Position numbers and translations under genes: made by a program. Of a stretch of 10,334 nt of DNA, positions 1 through 7,059 are shown piece by piece (the stretch's first letter is position 1; each line of letters opens with the position of its first letter). Under the pieces are notes generated by a model that did no database searches, was not told the origin of the DNA, and saw only the letters and a program-made list of their open reading frames with translations. The DNA is taken from positions 7,270-17,603 of the forward strand of contig DJVQ01000019.1 of NCBI GenBank assembly GCA_002441265.1. Reading direction: 5' to 3'. The DNA comes from Syntrophaceae bacterium UBA6252 (lineage in GTDB: Bacteria > Desulfobacterota > Syntrophia > Syntrophales > UBA6807).

Positions 1-107
1 CTATGGAGCTTTTTCCTTTGCCGTTCGAAGGAAGCGTTGCTTTGATTTTATGCGATTTCGTCGGAACTGACGGCTTCCGAAGAAAAGGCCGTTGAAAGGG
101 GAGTCAC
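1..107. other. Leader region before the first gene
   Basis: No coding region is convincing here. A poor sigma-70-like pair is present: TTGCCG at 18-23, a 17-bp spacer, then TTTGAT at 41-46. It could drive the gene at 108 but is no better than chance. The only firm element is the ribosome binding site AAAGGGGAG (95-103), four bases before the ATG at 108. The upstream neighbour lies outside the window. Confidence 0.3.
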
Positions 108-542
108 ATGACCCGCGAGGATCAGGGGCATTTCAGGAACAAGAGACGGTCCGAGGCGGTCCCGCCCCCCGAACTTCTCGAGACCGTGCGAAAGGGTGCC
201 AGGGAGAACCGGATATCCTGCGCCGGGGCCTTCCGCATCGCGAAGCGGACGGGATTTCCCCCTGACAGGGTGGGCGCGGCGCTGGACCACGAGGAAATTT
301 CGCTGGGCCGCTGCCAACTCGGGCTTTTCGGCTACGGCAAGGAGAACAAGATCCTCGTCGCGGCGGAAGAGATCGACCCGAAACTGAAGGGAATGATCGG
401 AGACGCCATGGCAGACGGCCGGCTTCCCTGCGCCGCCGCCTGGGAAATCGCCCGGCGGTGCCGCGTGTCGCGGATGGCCGTGTCCGGCGCCTGCGAGGCG
501 CTGAAGATCAAGATCAGCCGCTGCCAGCTCGGGGCGTTCTAA
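108..542 (+). CDS. Small protein with two tandem HTH-like units ending in RCQLGxF
   Basis: This 144-aa protein is not one I can name. Residues 23-74 and 93-144 align without gaps at an offset of 70, with 17 of 52 positions identical, so it is an internal tandem duplication. Each unit has a conserved Cys (C38/C108), a helix-turn-helix-like stretch (A41-D60 and A111-E130, pattern A-x-x-I-A...V...A) and an end motif R-C-Q-L-G-x-F (C69/C139). The second copy ends exactly at the C-terminus. The paired cysteines could bind a metal or be redox active, and the HTH-like core suggests nucleic-acid binding; both are inferences. There is no signal peptide or membrane segment, and the N-terminus is charged. 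The start is set by AAAGGGGAG four bases upstream. Its stop overlaps the stop of the convergent adenosyltransferase gene, so only the upstream side can tell about partners, and that is outside the window. Confidence 0.85.
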   Translation: MTREDQGHFRNKRRSEAVPPPELLETVRKGARENRISCAGAFRIAKRTGFPPDRVGAALDHEEISLGRCQLGLFGYGKENKILVAAEEIDPKLKGMIGDAMADGRLPCAAAWEIARRCRVSRMAVSGACEALKIKISRCQLGAF

Positions 543-1060
543 GGCAGGCTTTTCCCTTCCTCGTACCTGGCGAGCGTGAAGAGCATGTCCGCCAGGCGGT
601 TCAGGTACCGGTTGATCCTTTCGTTGGGGATCAGCCCCTCGCGTTTCATCCGGGCGGCCCACCGCTCCGCCCTTCTCACGATGGTCCGTCCCACGTCGAT
701 CTGGGAGGAAACCACCGTCTGCCCGGGATAGATGAACTCGTTTTTCAGGGGAACCTCTTCCTGGAGGGCGTCGATCCATCGCTCCAGCCGAAGAATGTCC
801 TCGTCCCCGATGGTCCGGGCAAGTTTCCCGTACACGCCGGGAAGCGCCGAAAGCTCCGCTCCCACGACGAGGAGATCCTTCTGCACGGACAGAAGAATGT
901 CCTTGATTCTTTCATTGTCCGTTGCCGCCCGGGCGACTCCGAGGGTGGAACTCGCCTCGTCGAGGGTGCCGTAAGTCTCGGGCCTCAAGTCGTACTTCGG
1001 GATCCGCTCCCCTCCGAGAAGACTCGTTTCCCCTTGATCTCCCCTGGTGGAAAATTTCAT
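539..1060 (-). CDS. pduO: PduO-type corrinoid (cob(I)alamin) adenosyltransferase
   Basis: The enzyme transfers the 5'-deoxyadenosyl group of ATP to cob(I)alamin or a cobinamide, releasing triphosphate and making the coenzyme form of B12 in the cytoplasm. The 173-aa protein is full length for the PduO/MMAB family. Visible family motifs are the N-terminal T-R-G-D-x-G-x-T with L-x-G-G-E-R and K22, R26 (residues 4-26), G-x-x-D-E (31-35), the signature R-x-x-x-R-R-A-E-R at 125-133, and Y-L-N-R-L at 152-156. A TTG seven codons upstream (1081) is possible, but the ATG at 1060 is preferred: it has GGAAGGGGGAAG just before it, and the family begins at this point. The ATG overlaps the TGA of the phosphorylase gene (ATGA), so the two are probably translationally coupled. 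Its TAG overlaps the stop of the facing gene at 108-542. Confidence 0.93.
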   Translation of the reverse strand: MKFSTRGDQGETSLLGGERIPKYDLRPETYGTLDEASSTLGVARAATDNERIKDILLSVQKDLLVVGAELSALPGVYGKLARTIGDEDILRLERWIDALQEEVPLKNEFIYPGQTVVSSQIDVGRTIVRRAERWAARMKREGLIPNERINRYLNRLADMLFTLARYEEGKSLP

Positions 1061-1770
1061 GCCCTTCCCCCTTCCATGCAAGCTTCAAGGATTTTGACAA
1101 CCCTGTCTTCATTCTTCCTTGCCTGTTCCAGGATTTCGTCGATGGAAAGCGCCCGCTCTCCGATGCCGTGGGCGTAGTTGTCCACGGAACAGAGCGACGC
1201 GAACGGGAGATTCAGCTCGCGGGCGATGACGGCCTCGCTCGCCATGGTCATGCCCACGAGATCGGCGAACCGGGCCATGAGGGCGATCTCGGCGCGGGTT
1301 TCCAGGCGCGGGCCTTTCGTCTGCCAGTAAACGCCCCCGTCGACCGCCTCGATGCCGCATGCCGCTGCCGCCCGGAGCAGTTTCCTTCGAGGCCCGTCGT
1401 CGATGACCGGCGTGACGTGGACGGCCTTTGTCTCGAAGACGGTGGGCCCCCCGGAAAGATCGATGAAATCGTCGGGAACGACCAGTGTGCCCGGTGCGAG
1501 ACGCCGTTTCAGGGATCCCGTGGAATGAACGGCGATGACTTCTTCCGCTCCCGCCTCGCGGAGGGCGAGCAGATTTGCCTGGTGGTTGATCCGGTGGGGC
1601 AGGATGTGCACCTTCGGGTCGGTGCCGTGCCGGGGAACGAAGGCGATGTCCCGGGAAAGGAACAGGGTGGCTTCCCCGTAAGCCGTGGAGAAGGTTTTCC
1701 GGGTCAGGTCCCGGAAAAAGGAGGTCCTCTGGAGAAGAATCGTTCCCGAAAGGATGCCGGTGCGCGTCAT
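1057..1770 (-). CDS. mtnP: MTAP-family nucleoside phosphorylase, probably acting on 6-oxopurines (methylthioinosine, inosine or guanosine)
   Basis: This 237-aa protein belongs to the PNP/MTAP family, which splits purine nucleosides with phosphate to free base and (methylthio)ribose-1-phosphate. Family landmarks are the phosphate loop G-I-L-S-G-T (5-10), R-H-G (47-49), P-H-R-I-N-x-x-A-N (58-66), T-G-S-L (84-87), G-P-R-L-E-T-R-A-E (153-161) and V-G-M-T-x-x-x-E-A (172-180). In the base-specificity loop (V-D-N-Y-A, 196-200), the two aspartates of human MTAP that read adenine (D220, D222) align with N198 and A200. Asn here is typical of 6-oxopurine enzymes, so methylthioinosine, inosine or guanosine is a likelier substrate than methylthioadenosine; this is inference from an unaided alignment. 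The start at 1770 has GGGGGAGGGG close upstream and a strong promoter. The longer open frame to 2244 is antisense to thioredoxin and is not part of the gene. It forms an operon with the adenosyltransferase. Confidence 0.9.
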   Translation of the reverse strand: MTRTGILSGTILLQRTSFFRDLTRKTFSTAYGEATLFLSRDIAFVPRHGTDPKVHILPHRINHQANLLALREAGAEEVIAVHSTGSLKRRLAPGTLVVPDDFIDLSGGPTVFETKAVHVTPVIDDGPRRKLLRAAAACGIEAVDGGVYWQTKGPRLETRAEIALMARFADLVGMTMASEAVIARELNLPFASLCSVDNYAHGIGERALSIDEILEQARKNEDRVVKILEACMEGGRA

Positions 1771-1795
1771 TTTCCCCTCCCCCGTGACTGGGTTC

Positions 1796-1824
1796 TGTAT
1801 AGCAAATCCCGGGAAGCCTGTCAA
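1796..1824 (-). promoter_or_regulatory. Sigma-70-type promoter with extended -10 for the phosphorylase-adenosyltransferase operon
   Basis: On the minus strand a perfect -35 TTGACA (1824-1819) is followed by a 17-bp spacer and TATACA (1801-1796), preceded by TG-C as in an extended -10. The predicted transcript start is near 1789, leaving a leader of about 19 nt that is mostly ribosome binding site. Confidence 0.7.
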
Positions 1825-1885
1825 AAAGCACGGTTCAGGGAACGGTTCCGCATCCGCCCCGTTCGCCGGAAAAGATCCTTTTTGT

Positions 1886-1915
1886 TTGACATCGCGCCGT
1901 TCGTGCGCATATTGT
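1886..1915 (+). promoter_or_regulatory. Sigma-70-type promoter for trxA and probably bamD
   Basis: A perfect TTGACA (1886-1891) is followed by TATTGT (1910-1915, 18-bp spacer) or CATATT (1908-1913, 16-bp spacer), each matching 4 of 6 consensus bases. The transcript would start near 1921, just before the GGAGG ribosome binding site. It diverges from the phosphorylase promoter about 60 bp away. Confidence 0.65.
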
Positions 1916-1941
1916 ACCTTAAAAGAGAGGAGGACCGGACC

Positions 1942-2274
1942 ATGTCGAAAGAAAGTCCCCTGGTTCACCCGTCGGATCAGACCTTCGATGAAGAGATCCT
2001 GAAGTCGGCGACCCCAGCCCTGGTCGATTTCTGGGCGCCCTGGTGCGGACCCTGCCGGGCCATCGGACCGATCGTGGAGGAACTCGCGGAAACCTATAAA
2101 GGTCGCGTGAAAGTGGCGAAGGTCAATGTGGATGAGTGCCCCGGAGTTTCCAGGAAATACGGCGTCCAGAGCATCCCCACGCTGCTCCTGTTCAAGGGGG
2201 GGAAGCTGGAGGACAGGCTCGTCGGGCTCGTTCCCAAGAATCACCTGGAGGATTTCCTGAAAAAGGTTCTATAG
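1942..2274 (+). CDS. trxA: Thioredoxin
   Basis: This 110-aa cytoplasmic thioredoxin reduces disulfides in client proteins and is recycled by thioredoxin reductase, which is not in this window. The sequence has the complete fold signature: V-D-F-W-A (28-32), with the buried Asp at 29, the active site W-C-G-P-C (34-38), the cis-proline at 79 within S-I-P-T, and the glycine-rich L-x-L-F-K-G-G-K strand-turn (82-88). There is no signal peptide. The length is normal for a single-domain thioredoxin. One mild oddity is an additional cysteine at residue 66, in V-D-E-C-P, where many thioredoxins have Asn; such a Cys could be a regulatory or redox-sensitive site. The ATG is set by AGAGAGGAGGA about 8 bases upstream. 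bamD follows after 50 bp without an obvious terminator, so the two are probably co-transcribed. Confidence 0.96.
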   Translation: MSKESPLVHPSDQTFDEEILKSATPALVDFWAPWCGPCRAIGPIVEELAETYKGRVKVAKVNVDECPGVSRKYGVQSIPTLLLFKGGKLEDRLVGLVPKNHLEDFLKKVL

Positions 2275-2324
2275 CGGTACCCGCAGGGCCGCGTTCTTTC
2301 AGTGAGAAAGGTGTACCCATTTTG

Positions 2325-3053
2325 ATGAAACGGAATGTCTTTCGCGGAATCCTTCTCATCCTCGTGCTTGCCGGGATGGGGGGGTGCGGATGGTGGAAGG
2401 GGTCTCCCATACGGGGAGGAACGCCGGAGCGGCTGTATCAGAGCGGTTACCAGAATTATCACGAGGGGGATTACGAGAAGGCCATCGAGGCCTTTCAGCG
2501 CCTTCAGGAACAGTACCCTCTCAGCGATCTGGCCCTCAAGGCGGAACTGGGAATCGCCGACTCCCATTACAGCGCGGGGGATTTCGTGGAGGCGGAGATG
2601 AGCTATCTGGATTTTTCGAGCCTCCATCCGACGAATGAAAACGTGCCCTACGCCATGTATCAGGCCGGGATGTGTCATTACCGGCAGATGCTCAGCATCG
2701 ACCGGGACCAGACGGCGACCCACCAGGCCGGGGAAGCGTTCGCGAAGCTGATTGCCCGTTTTCCGGGGAACCCCTTTTCCATAATGGCCGAGAAAAGGCT
2801 CCGGGAATGCAACGAACGGCTTGCGGATCACGAGTTCTACGTGGGGTATTTCTATTTCAAGCGGAGCAAGTACAAGGCGGCCCTCGCCCGTTTCGAGACG
2901 ATCCTGGAAAAGTATCCCGGCACGCACATGAACTTCAGGCTCAATTATCTCATCGAGGAGACGAAGCGCCGCATGGCCTCGGCCGCCGGGAAGGAAGGGA
3001 CGGGGGAGAAACCGGCCCCGTCCGGGGAAACCGGGACTCCCGCCAGCGGATGA
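2325..3053 (+). CDS. bamD: Outer membrane protein assembly factor BamD
   Basis: BamD is the essential lipoprotein partner of BamA that helps fold beta-barrel proteins into the outer membrane. This 242-aa protein starts with a lipoprotein signal (hydrophobic residues 8-20, then G-G-C with the lipidated Cys at 21). TPR-like repeats follow from about residue 35: G-D-Y-x-x-A-I-x-x-F-x-x-L (48-60), a second unit near 80-101, and the diagnostic BamD block D-R-D-Q-T (126-130), A-F-x-x-L-I-x-R-F-P (138-147), L-A-D-H-E (166-170), Y-F-Y-F-K-R (175-180) and K-Y-P-G-T (196-200). The tail after 220 is Gly/Pro/Lys-rich and probably disordered. AGAAAGGTG lies about 12 bases before the ATG, rather far; a TTG one codon upstream (2322) would fit its spacing better and would add one residue only. 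It converges with the kinase fusion gene, 3 bp apart. Confidence 0.93.
   Translation: MKRNVFRGILLILVLAGMGGCGWWKGSPIRGGTPERLYQSGYQNYHEGDYEKAIEAFQRLQEQYPLSDLALKAELGIADSHYSAGDFVEAEMSYLDFSSLHPTNENVPYAMYQAGMCHYRQMLSIDRDQTATHQAGEAFAKLIARFPGNPFSIMAEKRLRECNERLADHEFYVGYFYFKRSKYKAALARFETILEKYPGTHMNFRLNYLIEETKRRMASAAGKEGTGEKPAPSGETGTPASG
2998..3023 (+). other. GC-rich hairpin inside the 3' end of bamD
   Basis: GGACGGGG (2998-3005) and CCCCGTCC (3016-3023) form a perfect 8-bp stem with a 10-nt loop, 30 bp before the bamD stop. No T-tract follows, so it is not a classical terminator. It may still limit read-through into the convergent gene that begins 3 bp beyond bamD, or may only reflect the GC-rich codons of the disordered tail. 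Confidence 0.35.
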
Positions 3054-3056
3054 ACG

Positions 3057-4628
3057 TCACCGCCCGGTCCGGATCCGGAGAAGCGCCCTGTCCGTGATCT
3101 CGTCAATTTTCCCCGAGGTGTCGAGGGTTATGAGGGACTCCCGGGGAATGCCCTCGATGGGATCGAAAGATTTTTTCTGCGACTCGAGAAGCTCCCATCG
3201 CCCGTCGGAGGCGTCCATCCCCGACTGTTTCCTCTTTTCAAGCCTGCGGCGGAGGACTTCATCGGGCGCGAAGCAGTAGACCATGAAGAACGGGGCGGAG
3301 AGGGAGGCCGCGGCTTCCATGGCCGCGAGGCGGTCCCTGCCGCTCCGGAAAGAGCCGTCCAGGATGACGGACCGTCCCTCTTTCAGGAGGGCCGTCGCCC
3401 TCCGGAGCCCTTCTTCGTAAGTCCGCCGGTTCATCTCCTCCCCGTAGATTCCCTTTCCGAATTCCTCGTAGTGGTGGTCCGTGGGGGAGATTTCGAGCAG
3501 TTCCTTCCGCAGGACGTCCATCCGGAGGATCTCCGCCCCGAGAAGGGGCGCCAGGCACCGGGCGACGAGGGATTTCCCCGTGCCCATCCAGCCGCTCATG
3601 ACGATCAGGGTCGGCCGGTCGAGGCGGGTCCCGTAGGAGAAGGCCAGCCGGAAGTACCTGCGGGCCTCGTCTTCGATCCCCTTCCGTTCCGCCGGTGCGA
3701 GCCCGGGATCGCCGACACGGAACCCGGTCACCTTCCCCCGGACAAAAGCGAAATAGCACTGGTAGAAGGGAAGGAGAACGGGAAGCTCCGCGTCCCCCGA
3801 TTCCCGGAGATAGGCGTCGAGAAACACCCTGCCGAACCCGCCGTACCCGTGAAAGTCCAGGTCCATGGCAAGAAAGGCCACCTCGGCGGCCGTGTCGAGG
3901 TAGCGGAAGCGCTTGTTGAACTCGATGCAGTCGAAGATGACGATCCCGTCGGTGAGACAGATGTGCTGGAGATGGAGGTCCCCGTGACATTCCCGGATCC
4001 TGTGCTCCCGGACCCGTTTCCGGAAGAGGGGCTCCCGGGCCTCGAGAAAACCGAGGGCCCATGCGCGAAGGAAGTCGTACTCCCTTCGGGGGATGGTGAT
4101 TCCCACATACGGTTCCGTCTGCTCGAAGTTCTCCTCGTGATTTCTCCGGACCGTCTCGAATCCCCCGATTTCATCGATTTCCCCGCCCGTCGACGCGTCG
4201 CCGTGGAAGCGGCAGATTTTGGCGGCGATCCTTTCCATGACCGCGGGTTCCACCTCTTTTTTCGAGAGGAGCGACCCGAGCATCCGGTCCTCGGGGATCC
4301 GTTTCATCAACACGGCGTATTCCACGACGTCGCCGCGGCCTTCCCAGTTCAAGTTCCCGTTCCCGTCCTCGTGGATGGGCAGGACGCCCAGGTAGATATC
4401 TTCCGCCAGGCGCCTGTTCAGCCGCAGTTCCTCCCGGCAGTAGAATTCCCGCTTTTCCAGGGTCGTGAAATCCAGAAAGCCGAAGTTCACCGGTTTCTTG
4501 ATCTTGAAAACCCGGTCACCGGCGATGAAGACGTGGGAAATGTGGGTCTCCACGGTGTGAACGGACTGGGGCCCGTGGGGATAGCAGGAGGGGTCGGACA
4601 GGAACGCGATCAGTTTCTGGGATGTCAT
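3057..4628 (-). CDS. Fusion of an aminoglycoside-phosphotransferase-like kinase and a P-loop (AAA_33) kinase domain
   Basis: This 523-aa protein joins two phosphotransferase folds, an arrangement known as COG2187 plus COG0645; its substrate is not known to me. The first half (about 1-330) is APH-like: F-K-I-K-K (41-45) carries the likely ATP-binding lysine, C-H-G-D-L-H (214-219) is the catalytic loop and I-F-D-C-I-E-F-N (231-238) has the metal-binding Asp. The usual Asn a few residues after HGD is replaced by His222 (L-Q-H-I), which I believe is common in this subfamily. The second half (about 338-523) has the P-loop G-W-M-G-T-G-K-S (346-353), M-D-V-L-R-K near 370, L-D-G-S-F-R-S-G (423-430) and a basic lid R-R-R-L-E-K-R near 460. 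There is no signal peptide, so it acts in the cytoplasm. AAGGAG sits 10 bases before the ATG. It is the last gene of the operon, 19 bp after the protease. It is not evidence of antibiotic resistance. Confidence 0.9.
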   Translation of the reverse strand: MTSQKLIAFLSDPSCYPHGPQSVHTVETHISHVFIAGDRVFKIKKPVNFGFLDFTTLEKREFYCREELRLNRRLAEDIYLGVLPIHEDGNGNLNWEGRGDVVEYAVLMKRIPEDRMLGSLLSKKEVEPAVMERIAAKICRFHGDASTGGEIDEIGGFETVRRNHEENFEQTEPYVGITIPRREYDFLRAWALGFLEAREPLFRKRVREHRIRECHGDLHLQHICLTDGIVIFDCIEFNKRFRYLDTAAEVAFLAMDLDFHGYGGFGRVFLDAYLRESGDAELPVLLPFYQCYFAFVRGKVTGFRVGDPGLAPAERKGIEDEARRYFRLAFSYGTRLDRPTLIVMSGWMGTGKSLVARCLAPLLGAEILRMDVLRKELLEISPTDHHYEEFGKGIYGEEMNRRTYEEGLRRATALLKEGRSVILDGSFRSGRDRLAAMEAAASLSAPFFMVYCFAPDEVLRRRLEKRKQSGMDASDGRWELLESQKKSFDPIEGIPRESLITLDTSGKIDEITDRALLRIRTGR

Positions 4629-4647
4629 CGGGAAAAAACTCCTTGGT

Positions 4648-7059
4648 TCATGGATTCGAGGGATCGACGGCGCCCACGCAGGAACGTCCCGCCCCCCCCG
4701 ATTTTTCGTTGTCGAACAGGGCGGCGGCCGCGACCGGTTTCGAGGACAGGATTTCGATGCTTCCGTCGGTCGCCTCGGCGGTTCCCAGGAGGGTGGCCGC
4801 GGGGTAGACCAGGCTCCCCTTCGCTGGGATGGACGAATAAATCTTTGTGGCCGTGGCCGTTCCCTGGCCGTTCACATAGGTGAGGGTGACCGTCGCCGGG
4901 CCGTCGTTGGGATTGCAGATGAAGAGGGTCGTGTCCCAGACGTCGTCCTGGGCCACGTGGGGAATCTGGAGCTTCTCGGAGGAAAGCCCGGTGACGGGAA
5001 CGTCGATCATGACTGCGGAGAGGTTCGAATTTCCGACGAAGGAAATGCCCGAGACAGGCCCGTTTGCCTCGATCCGGATCCAGCCCTCCCGGAGGGTTCC
5101 CGTTCCGAGGACCTGGGACATCTGTCCTTTTTTCGGGATCGTTTCCTCCCGTTCCAGGAGAAGGTTTCCCGATGCGCCGTAAACGAGGATCCTGACGTTG
5201 ACGGCCGCGGTGGTGCTCGGATTCCACAGGGCCACGCCCGTCCACTGGTTCGCCAGACCCGAATAGTAGGGAATGAACCGGGAATAGGAATAGGAAACGG
5301 AGGCGGCGGGTTCCCCGAGATGGACGAGGCCGCTTCCGAAAACGTTGTCTTTTCCGGAGACCCCCTGGTCGATGGCCCGGGACTCGAGGAGGTTTCTGAC
5401 CTCCGTCAACGTCCACGAGGGATAGGCCTCCATGACGAGGGCCGCGGAGCCGGCCACGTGGGGGCAGGCGGCGGAGGTCCCCCCGAAGTCCCCCGAACCG
5501 TAGGATGCGGTGCTCACGTAGTCCGGTCCCACGAGGTCGGGCTTGATCCGTCCGTCCACGGTCGGCCCCTGGGAACTGAAGACTTCGATCGTTCCGGGAT
5601 TGTTCCACGGAACGGCGCCCACGGTGACCGCGTTGGCGCTGTCGGCGGGGAGGTCGAGGCTGGTCGCGGCGACGGAGTACTCCAGCTGGTTCTGGGTGAG
5701 GAAGTTGACCTGGAGGGTTTTCGCCGTGCCGTCGACCTTCCGGATCTTGAAGCCGTACAGGACGCCGCGGGTGGGTGTGAAGGCGATGAATTCCGCGGGA
5801 TTGTCATTCCCGTTCTGGATGTCCATGCTGGAGGCGACGGGGGACGTCAGATCGCCGATCCGGTAAATGAAGAGGTCGTAGTCGTTTCCCGAAGCCCCCC
5901 AGGTGTCGTTCCAGTTCATCGCCACATAGACGTCGTCGGTTCCGTAGAGGGTGAACCCGTTGATCTCCGTGTTTCCCTGGAAGTTCAGCCATCCGTCCCC
6001 GTCGGGGTCGGAGAAAAGCCCGCCCCAGTGGGCGAGGGCCTGGTTCCCGGCGGAATTGACCCACAGGATGCCGTTTGCGGCCGCGGTGTCCACGACCTCG
6101 TCGATGACCCCCGTTCCGTCGAGGCCGCCGCCGTCGATGCTCCATCCGACGGAATGGCTGATGACCCGGACGCCCTGGGCGATGCACCAGGTGACGGCGT
6201 TTCCCAGCTCCACTTCCGTTCTCGGCTGGGTGAAGTACAAAGCGGCGTTCGGGGCGATGTCATGGACCAGCTCGGCGCAGGCCGCCCCGTGGACGGTGCC
6301 CGAGATGTCCGATGACGATCCGTAGAATTTCGTCGTCACCGACGAGGGAAGTTCCGAGCCCAGGAGGGAGAGGTAATTCTTGAAACCCACGTCCACCACG
6401 GCGACTTTCACGCCGCTTCCGGAATATCCGGCATCCTGCCAGACGTCGGCTCCGATGAGGGAGCGTCCTTCGCTGACGACGGAGCCCGAATCGGACGGTT
6501 CATTCACCGGGTCCGCGGCCGCCAGGGACTTGTCCGGGATGGGAGCGCCACGGGGGGCGGATTTCCCGGGAGGCGCTTCGCCGATGACCCTGGGCCGAAG
6601 GGGTGCGCGGATGATGCGGATTCCCTCCAGGTCGGCCATGGATTCCAGGCTCTCCACGGGAATCCAGGCCTGGATCAGGTTTTTGTAGACGAGTTCCACC
6701 CGGCCTCCCCGCGCTTCGATCTCTCCTGTCAGTTCGGCCGTTTCCGCCTCCAGATCGTCGCCGATGCCGTTTCCTCCGGCCACCACGACCGTCCAGACCC
6801 ATCCGTCCTCCAGCCGGAGATCGGTGCCGACGGGTGCCCTCCAGGCGGTCCTTTCCTGCCCCGGTTTCCCGCTTTCGATCAGCCGGTTCAGGGAACGGGA
6901 CAGCTTCGGGTGTCGGATGCCTGAATCTTTTCCCAGGGCTGTCGCCCCTTCCCCCGGCGATGCGGCGAAAGCAGGGGCATGGAACGGCGGGTAAAGACCC
7001 CAAAGGAACAGAACCGAGAGAAGGAAAGGGAGGATGCCCTTCCGGTGCGTTCGGATCAT
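4648..7059 (-). CDS. Exported subtilisin-family (S8) serine protease with inserted domain and C-terminal repeats
   Basis: This 803-aa protein is a secreted serine endopeptidase. Residues 1-32 form a Sec signal peptide with a likely A-F-A cleavage site before A33. Residues about 85-160 resemble a protease propeptide (inhibitor I9-like: a strand with W-T-V-V-V, then L-E-G-I-R-I-I-R-A-P). The catalytic domain has Asp223 (V-A-V-V-D-V-G), His257 (G-T-V-H-G-A-A), oxyanion Asn339 (N-S-A-G-N) and Ser529 (G-G-T-S-A-A-C-P-H-V-A-G). Between Asn339 and Ser529 a beta-rich insert of roughly 120 residues starts with D-P-D-G-D-G-W (351-357), a likely calcium loop. After residue 590 come two related units (about 595-676 and 699-785), each with I-P, W, a C/W-N-P motif and a closing strand. 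The ATG at 7059 overlaps the TGA of the preceding gene and has AAGGAG upstream. The open frame to 7311 is antisense-like and is not included. There is no C-terminal anchor, so it is released or periplasmic. Confidence 0.93.
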   Translation of the reverse strand: MIRTHRKGILPFLLSVLFLWGLYPPFHAPAFAASPGEGATALGKDSGIRHPKLSRSLNRLIESGKPGQERTAWRAPVGTDLRLEDGWVWTVVVAGGNGIGDDLEAETAELTGEIEARGGRVELVYKNLIQAWIPVESLESMADLEGIRIIRAPLRPRVIGEAPPGKSAPRGAPIPDKSLAAADPVNEPSDSGSVVSEGRSLIGADVWQDAGYSGSGVKVAVVDVGFKNYLSLLGSELPSSVTTKFYGSSSDISGTVHGAACAELVHDIAPNAALYFTQPRTEVELGNAVTWCIAQGVRVISHSVGWSIDGGGLDGTGVIDEVVDTAAANGILWVNSAGNQALAHWGGLFSDPDGDGWLNFQGNTEINGFTLYGTDDVYVAMNWNDTWGASGNDYDLFIYRIGDLTSPVASSMDIQNGNDNPAEFIAFTPTRGVLYGFKIRKVDGTAKTLQVNFLTQNQLEYSVAATSLDLPADSANAVTVGAVPWNNPGTIEVFSSQGPTVDGRIKPDLVGPDYVSTASYGSGDFGGTSAACPHVAGSAALVMEAYPSWTLTEVRNLLESRAIDQGVSGKDNVFGSGLVHLGEPAASVSYSYSRFIPYYSGLANQWTGVALWNPSTTAAVNVRILVYGASGNLLLEREETIPKKGQMSQVLGTGTLREGWIRIEANGPVSGISFVGNSNLSAVMIDVPVTGLSSEKLQIPHVAQDDVWDTTLFICNPNDGPATVTLTYVNGQGTATATKIYSSIPAKGSLVYPAATLLGTAEATDGSIEILSSKPVAAAALFDNEKSGGAGRSCVGAVDPSNP

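Noticed and set aside
922..1941. N-terminal extension of the thioredoxin frame
   Set aside because: It would cross the phosphorylase gene in antisense; thioredoxin starts at 1942 after a strong ribosome binding site and promoter.
1771..2244. N-terminal extension of the phosphorylase frame across thioredoxin
   Set aside because: The family begins at the ATG at 1770, which has its own ribosome binding site and promoter; the extension is antisense to a certain thioredoxin gene.
3068..3079. Palindrome TCCGGATCCGGA as an operator or terminator
   Set aside because: It lies inside the 3' coding end of the kinase fusion, has no T-tract and is easily produced by Arg/Ser/Gly-type codons.
3057..4628. 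Aminoglycoside resistance gene
   Set aside because: The APH-like fold is shared by many non-resistance kinases, and the fused P-loop kinase domain marks a separate housekeeping-type family of unknown substrate.
3471..4883. Long plus-strand open frame (470 codons) opposite the kinase fusion
   Set aside because: It runs antisense to a gene with clear APH and P-loop motifs, has no ribosome binding site or recognisable domain, and long antisense frames are expected in GC-rich codon-biased DNA.
4957..6315. Plus-strand open frame (452 codons) opposite the subtilase
   Set aside because: It is the antisense shadow of the S8 catalytic domain, rich in low-complexity Gly/Asp/Val and without any motif.
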